36,891 nt of DNA from Deltaproteobacteria bacterium. GTDB lineage: Bacteria; Desulfobacterota; Desulfobacteria; Desulfobacterales; SURF-15. The DNA is taken from assembly GCA_019309565.1 (NCBI GenBank), contig JAFDFZ010000038.1:1-36891 (forward strand). The letters run 5' to 3'. The position numbers and the translations under genes are program-made. Under the pieces are notes generated by a model that worked only from the letters and a program-made list of their open reading frames with translations, did no database searches and had not been told where the DNA came from. Positions 32,857-36,891 of the stretch are shown piece after piece. Position 1 is the stretch's first letter, and each line of letters starts with the position of its first letter.

Positions 32857-33207
32857 TCATTTTTTGATAAGAAGTTTAAGCCCTTCGACACAGGCTCGAG
32901 ATACATCATAGTCGGCCTTTTCTTGCCCAGGCATTTTATCCCAGCCCCCTTTTTCGATGAACTCAGCTCTTTTCCATGAACTTAATTCCGCAAATTCTTT
33001 AAGTTTCTCTTCATAGTTGGGTTGACTAATAAACTGAGCGACACAGATCGCAGCCTGACTGGCCAGAACCGCCTCTTCTTTCATTGTTTGAGCGGTGCCC
33101 CCGGTTTTCCAACCACCCCACGCAAAGCCGATGATCATTGCGATGATTGCCCCACAAATAAGACCCCAAACTCCATACTTAACCTTTTCTGCAGTTTCTT
33201 GCTTCAT
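32857..33207 (-). CDS. Hypothetical single-span membrane protein
   Basis: This 116-aa protein has one membrane helix near the N-terminus (GVWGLICGAIIAMIIGFAWG), a flexible GGTAQTM linker and a soluble helical domain (VLASQAAICVAQFISQPNYE, SRACVEGLKLLIKK). Two Cys residues lie in the soluble part, and the ICVAQF pattern looks like small-periplasmic or envelope proteins. ATG 33207 has AAGGAGG upstream. Family and function are not recognised. Confidence 0.75.
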   Translation of the reverse strand: MKQETAEKVKYGVWGLICGAIIAMIIGFAWGGWKTGGTAQTMKEEAVLASQAAICVAQFISQPNYEEKLKEFAELSSWKRAEFIEKGGWDKMPGQEKADYDVSRACVEGLKLLIKK

Positions 33208-33221
33208 TGATAATACCTCCT

Positions 33222-33368
33222 TTAATCATGTTGTGATGTTTTTGCCAGCAATGACCTCATAAAAAATCCCTGGCCATAGCCGATCGTATGAAATTCATCG
33301 TTCATAAACATAACGTACGCGTCTTCACCAAATTGAGGAAACAGGTCATCGAGTGAAGATCCGGAAAG
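33222..33368 (-). pseudogene. Possible C-terminal gene remnant
   Basis: After a TGA at 33369-33371 the minus strand encodes LSGSSLDDLFPQFGEDAYVM, then FMNDEFHTIGYGQGFFMRSL, ending SQHD at 33222. The composition looks like genuine protein (balanced, with conserved-looking Gly, Asp and aromatic residues). It has only 48 codons and no usable start. The family is not recognised. Confidence 0.35.
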
Positions 33369-33392
33369 TCATAATATAGATTCCCTACCGGA

Positions 33393-33482
33393 ACCCGTTG
33401 TTACAAAACGCCTCAAAAGGTGCAGTCGTCAGCTACTGATAAACCATGCATACAGGCCCTTGTGCTTTATGCAACCGCGGGT
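33393..33482. repeat. Dispersed structured repeat, copy B (90 bp)
   Basis: This is the second copy of the repeat at 24709-24808. The ends ACCCGTTGTTACA and TGCAACCGCGGGT are imperfect inverted copies. CTCAAAAGG, TACTGATAAA, GCATACAGGCC and TTATGCAAC are shared. It differs from copy A by scattered substitutions and about 10 missing bases near the right arm. There is no coding frame. Confidence 0.75.
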
Positions 33483-33809
33483 AAAAAATAACAGTAAAAA
33501 ATGATATCTTCTTTCTGGTGCAAGGCAGAGAATCACTCAGATTGCGTGATCAAGTGTAAGCTTGAAGTAATAAGAAAAAAGAAATCACGAAAGCGAAATG
33601 CATTCTGCGAGGCACCCCCTTTGTGGTTAACCTCAGTTTTTAACTTTATAACAAAAACAACATAACAAAGATCAGCGCTATTTGCAACAAGTAAATCGCT
33701 ATTTTCATTTGATTGGCAAACTGGCTGGCAGATATCAAAATATTATGATAAAGCAGGTATTAGTCTTTCAGAAATAAAATGGTTCAAAATTTCTTTAGCA
33801 GAATTTAAA

Positions 33810-34931
33810 ATGCACCCTGATGTTATTGTCATTGGAGCGGGCGCAATTGGCACCGCCTGTGCTTATTACCTTACCAGGAGGGGTATCAGTGTTCTGGTTC
33901 TTGAGCGTCGTCATATATGTGCCGGAGCTTCAGGAGCTTCGGCCGCCATTATATTCAACGCCGGTTTTAACGCTAACAAGGCCCCTCTTCAGCGTCTTAA
34001 TTCAGAAAGCCACCGCCTGATTGCAGAGATCGAGCAGGACTTCGAAAAACCTATAGAAAAGATTGCAGGCGGCTCCCTACAGGTTGCCATGAATGAACAG
34101 GAAGCCCACGAACTCCGATTTTACTACGAACAGATCAATCACATTAATAGCGGCTTGCTATTTTTGGAGGAAACCGAAGCAAGATGTTTTGAACCGATGC
34201 TGGGGCCTCGGGTTGTGGCAGCGCTTTACGACCCGGCAGATTTTCATGTGAACCCCTACCGGCTTTGTGAAGGATATTTGAAGTCCGCATTGCGTCGAGG
34301 CGGAAAAGTTGAGTTCGGTGTGACCGTAACGGGTATAAGAGTCCAAAACGGCAGGATTGATCGGGTCGTTACAGACAAAGGAGATTATCGCGCCCAGTGG
34401 GTTGTGGTTGCTGCAGGGGCGTGGACACCACAGATACTTCGATCCATCCATATGAAAGTCCCCATTATGCCTGCTCGCGGGCAGGTAATCATAACCGAGC
34501 CCTGTTCGCAATTAACGCAGCGTATCATCAAATTTTTCGATCATCTTTACATCAAGCAGACCGCAAACGGCAATTTTTATCTTGGAAGCCACAGCGAGTT
34601 TGCAGGATTTGAAAACAGAATCACACTTGAGAAGATTACGCACTATATGCAATTTTATTCCAGGGCGGTTCCATTGTTTACAAGGCTTTGTGCGCTTCGT
34701 TTCTTTGCCGGGTTTAGGCCGATAAGCACCGATGATATTCCCATCATCGGTCCGGTGCCGGGATGTCCCCGGCTTATTCTTGCTACCGGCCATGGCCGCT
34801 CCGGTATGTGTTTCAGTGCAGCAACAGGCAAGCTTGTAAGCGAGTTCATCATTGATGGGAAAACGGAAATTCCGATAGGCGCCTTTTCTGTTGATCGTTT
34901 TTCCAGAATGCAATCACAGGAGAACCTATAA
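33810..34931 (+). CDS. FAD-dependent oxidoreductase (D-amino acid oxidase/glycine oxidase-like)
   Basis: This 373-aa flavoprotein begins with the FAD-binding Rossmann motif VIVIGAGAIGTACAYYLTRR, followed by LERRHICAGASGASAA. The DAO-family FAD contact region RVVTDKGDYRAQWVVVAAGA (about 190-209) and the late ISTDDIPIIGPVPGCPRLIL with GHGRSGMCF are as expected for the sarcosine/D-amino-acid oxidase superfamily. The natural acceptor in an anaerobe may be an electron carrier rather than oxygen (inference). It stands alone on the plus strand. The start is the first ATG. Confidence 0.86.
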   Translation: MHPDVIVIGAGAIGTACAYYLTRRGISVLVLERRHICAGASGASAAIIFNAGFNANKAPLQRLNSESHRLIAEIEQDFEKPIEKIAGGSLQVAMNEQEAHELRFYYEQINHINSGLLFLEETEARCFEPMLGPRVVAALYDPADFHVNPYRLCEGYLKSALRRGGKVEFGVTVTGIRVQNGRIDRVVTDKGDYRAQWVVVAAGAWTPQILRSIHMKVPIMPARGQVIITEPCSQLTQRIIKFFDHLYIKQTANGNFYLGSHSEFAGFENRITLEKITHYMQFYSRAVPLFTRLCALRFFAGFRPISTDDIPIIGPVPGCPRLILATGHGRSGMCFSAATGKLVSEFIIDGKTEIPIGAFSVDRFSRMQSQENL

Positions 34932-35327
34932 TGGTTTATTTAGAGTCTGTTTCAAACCGTTTCAGTTAAATCCCAGAAACTATTATCAGGCTTGATCAAT
35001 CTGAGCGATAGCCTATCGTCAGAAATATTTCACTTCGTCGGTTTTTCACATTGAAAACAGATCCACATTGCCCTGTTCTTTGGCCTGTTTTTTGATTCGC
35101 TTAAGAAATTCTTTTTCCTCTCTTGCAATCATTTTATGCAGGGTGTTGCGGGTGCGTTTAAAAGTAAGCGTTCGCGCCGAATCGTGTATTTACAAAATGC
35201 AAACCAGGGCTTGGCCAGGCCCTATAAATTGAGGCTCTACACCCTTTACGGTCCGTTGCAGCCATTTGCCAAGAGTGCTTAAATGTGCTATGGGGCCCGC
35301 AATCAAGTCCTTTGAGCGATTCAACAT
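34932..35327. other. Intergenic region containing a small start-less frame
   Basis: About 395 bp with no intact gene recognised. The minus strand carries a charged frame (35046-35189, listed separately). A weak hairpin (AGGGC and GCCCT arms) lies near 35205-35222. Confidence 0.45.
35046..35189 (-). pseudogene. Possible C-terminal remnant of an unknown gene
   Basis: After a TAA at 35190-35192 the minus strand reads IHDSARTLTFKRTRNTLHKM, then IAREEKEFLKRIKKQAKEQG and NVDLFSM to the stop at 35046. It has 47 codons. The charged helical character is coding-like, but the only ATG would leave 28 residues. It could be a broken gene tail. Confidence 0.3.
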
Positions 35328-35711
35328 TTAAGGCTTTCTGCTAGAATAAATATTGGAAAGCATTTTCTCCAGTACCAGCTCGACATCTTTGAAATTGTCA
35401 TCTATATAGCTGATCAGACGCGGGAAAAGCTTGTGTCCTTTAGTGATCGTCTCCTTATCCCTGTCCGGAAGGATAAGGATAATAGGAATGTCGAACAGAT
35501 CCCGAATCGAAATCAGCTTTTGAAGCTCTTGCTTGCTTGCAGCTACCAGAACCATTATGCTCAGATCCCCGTTGGGTTTATGCAATCGCCTGGACAAGGT
35601 TTCGAGCGTATGGTAAATTTCAATTTCTTGTTCCGGCACGTGCACGTTTATTGTTTCTTTTACCCTTTGACCCGCTTCATGCTGTTCGCTGGAAAACAAT
35701 AATATGCTCAT
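35328..35711 (-). CDS. Receiver-like protein without the phospho-acceptor
   Basis: This 127-aa protein has the alternating strand-helix pattern of a response-regulator receiver: ILLFSS, then SIMVLVAASKQELQKLISIR, IPIILILPDRDKETITKG and helix VELVLEKMLSN. At the place where the phospho-accepting Asp should follow the third strand there is no Asp (MVLVAAS), so it is a pseudo-receiver. ATG 35711 has AGGAGG upstream; an earlier in-frame ATG at 35756 is less likely. The sigma-54 activator gene lies upstream on the same strand. Confidence 0.7.
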   Translation of the reverse strand: MSILLFSSEQHEAGQRVKETINVHVPEQEIEIYHTLETLSRRLHKPNGDLSIMVLVAASKQELQKLISIRDLFDIPIILILPDRDKETITKGHKLFPRLISYIDDNFKDVELVLEKMLSNIYSSRKP

Positions 35712-35963
35712 AATTACCTCCTGCTGGTTGCCCAGAAAAAGGGAAGTCGATTCCACTCTCGTTAGTAAGTCAATTATTGTGCCAAATCTTATCCAGAATG
35801 GTGGATTTGATTACTTTATGTTATAATTATAGATAGTTATTTTGTTTAATAGAGAGGAAGATAATGAAACGGCGTACGGAAAACGTCTCATATTTAGGAC
35901 AATTCCCGTTTCTGGGAATCCTGTTTTCAGGACATATCCGGCTCCATGATACCTGGATTCGGA

Positions 35964-36891
35964 TTAGATATGGCGGGCAATGTTATATTTTTTCAAGCGA
36001 TCATAAAACCGAGAGCGGGACAACCCGGATATTCGACATGCGTCTCTTACATTCCCTTTTGTAATAGACATGAGATCCTCAAGATACTGTTGTTCCGTTA
36101 TTTCCAACAATTTCCGCAGTTTGGGAATGAATTCCTTATTTTTTGAGATTTTCTTCGCATAATGCTTTTTGGGGACCTTTTTATCTAATAATGCATAAGC
36201 CATCTGAATGCGAATATGATCGGGCAGGTGAATGGGAAATAAGGTTGGTTCATCATGGGCAACAGCGATGGATTGCTCAAGGGCGTTTATCAACTCCCGC
36301 ACATTTCCCGGCCAGTTATACGTGGTGAGTGTCTCGAAAAATTCCGGAGAAAACCCTTTTATACCAATACCGTAACGATCACAGATCCGGGCGGTGTAGT
36401 AAAATGCAAGATCCCTGATATCCTCGGTACGCTCTCTTAAAGGCGGCAGATCAACCACCATGGCCTGAAGCCTAAACAGAAGATCCTCTCGAAACGTTCC
36501 TTCCCTTACCATTCGCTTAAGGTTGCGATTGGTTGCCGCGAGCAGTCTGAAGTCGCTTTTAACTTCCTGCTTGCTCCCTACAGGGCGAAACCGCTTTTCT
36601 TGAAGCACGCGAAGAAACCTGCTCTGAACGTCGATGGGAAGCTCTGCCACCTCGTCCAGGAAAAGGGTTCCCCCATCGGCCTGTTTGATAAGCCCTACCC
36701 GGGCTTTGTCAGCCCCGGTGAAAGCACCTCTCTCATGGCCAAACAGTATGCTTTCAACCAGTGAGCCGGGCAAAGCAGCACAGTCCACCACCACAAACGG
36801 ATTCTCAGCAAGGCTGCTGTTATGATGAATCGCATGGGCCACAAGCTCTTTTCCCGTTCCGGTCTCACCTGTAATCAAAACACTTGCTCTG
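35964..36891 (-). CDS. Sigma-54-dependent transcriptional activator (partial, runs off the right edge)
   Basis: The frame is open to the right edge of the window (RASVLITG at 36890), so the N-terminal part, probably a receiver or sensor domain, is missing. The AAA+ core has Walker A GETGTGKELVAHA, GAFTGA in GHERGAFTGADKA, and Walker [12 protein letters not shown]. The C-terminal Fis-type HTH is GNVRDACRISGLSRSRFYDR. It belongs to the NtrC family, but the regulated genes cannot be read here. The downstream pseudo-receiver gene is on the same strand. Confidence 0.9.
   Translation of the reverse strand, partial: RASVLITGETGTGKELVAHAIHHNSSLAENPFVVVDCAALPGSLVESILFGHERGAFTGADKARVGLIKQADGGTLFLDEVAELPIDVQSRFLRVLQEKRFRPVGSKQEVKSDFRLLAATNRNLKRMVREGTFREDLLFRLQAMVVDLPPLRERTEDIRDLAFYYTARICDRYGIGIKGFSPEFFETLTTYNWPGNVRELINALEQSIAVAHDEPTLFPIHLPDHIRIQMAYALLDKKVPKKHYAKKISKNKEFIPKLRKLLEITEQQYLEDLMSITKGNVRDACRISGLSRSRFYDRLKKYNIARHI

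Larger units (their letters stand above)
33208..33809. other. Intergenic region with a gene remnant and the second structured repeat
   Basis: About 600 bp lie between a minus-strand membrane protein gene and the plus-strand FAD oxidoreductase. They hold a start-less minus-strand frame (33222-33368) and repeat copy B (33393-33482). The rest is AT-rich (about 33490-33809) with no recognised promoter or gene; the FAD gene has no visible strong ribosome-binding site. Confidence 0.5.

Noticed and set aside
1..36891. tRNA, rRNA or CRISPR arrays
   Set aside because: I saw no conserved tRNA arms, rRNA cores or regularly spaced repeats; a dedicated tRNA scan would be decisive.

Overview
The window looks like chromosomal DNA of a deltaproteobacterial (Desulfobacterota, Desulfobacterales-like) anaerobe. 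This is inferred from the gene types: several DUF362 iron-sulfur-type proteins, a NapH-like polyferredoxin membrane protein, many sigma-54 elements, a pspF/pspABC stress locus and short Lys-rich mini-proteins. No rRNA or tRNA gene was recognised.

Positions 1-2420 form an AT-rich accessory segment that reads like a decayed integron-cassette stretch without a visible integrase. It holds an ORF-less group II intron with an intact domain V, an antitoxin gene, a RelE-type toxin gene cut by a 171-bp MITE with a 9-bp target duplication, a convincing attC-like site, and a HicA/HicB pair that starts 12 bp after it. A second long imperfect palindrome at 211-341 may be another attC.

Positions 2561-11307 carry metabolic and housekeeping genes: a hotdog thioesterase, RNA 3'-phosphate cyclase (rtcA), a translationally overlapping phosphoribosyltransferase/NUDIX pair, a DUF362 protein preceded by a previously uncalled 45-aa basic protein, a benzoylformate-decarboxylase-like ThDP enzyme, endonuclease III with an altered iron-sulfur ligand, a C-terminal remnant of a D-threonine-aldolase-like gene, and an amidohydrolase.

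Positions 11412-15853 are a tight minus-strand operon: a secreted DUF6599-like protein, two Tat-exported DUF362 proteins and a membrane polyferredoxin. It looks like an undescribed envelope redox module. Two cell-wall genes follow, an M23 endopeptidase and a divergent LysM lytic transglycosylase with a candidate sigma-54 promoter.

Positions 19959-28770 hold an MBL-fold hydrolase, a small coiled protein, an OFA-like MFS transporter with a strong 5' hairpin, a small winged-helix protein, an ADP-ribose-type NUDIX hydrolase, prmA, a radical SAM protein with a possible C-terminal frameshift followed by a small Pro-rich protein, a decayed aconitase X locus and an SDR oxidoreductase.

Positions 28863-32589 are the envelope-stress region: pspA, pspB and pspC under a sigma-54 promoter, divergent pspF, then a slipin coupled to a Lys-rich 35-aa mini-protein. 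The right end has a small membrane protein, a FAD amino-acid-oxidase-like enzyme, a receiver-like protein lacking the phospho-acceptor, and a sigma-54 activator that runs off the window. Two copies of a novel ~90-100 bp structured repeat lie at 24709-24808 and 33393-33482.
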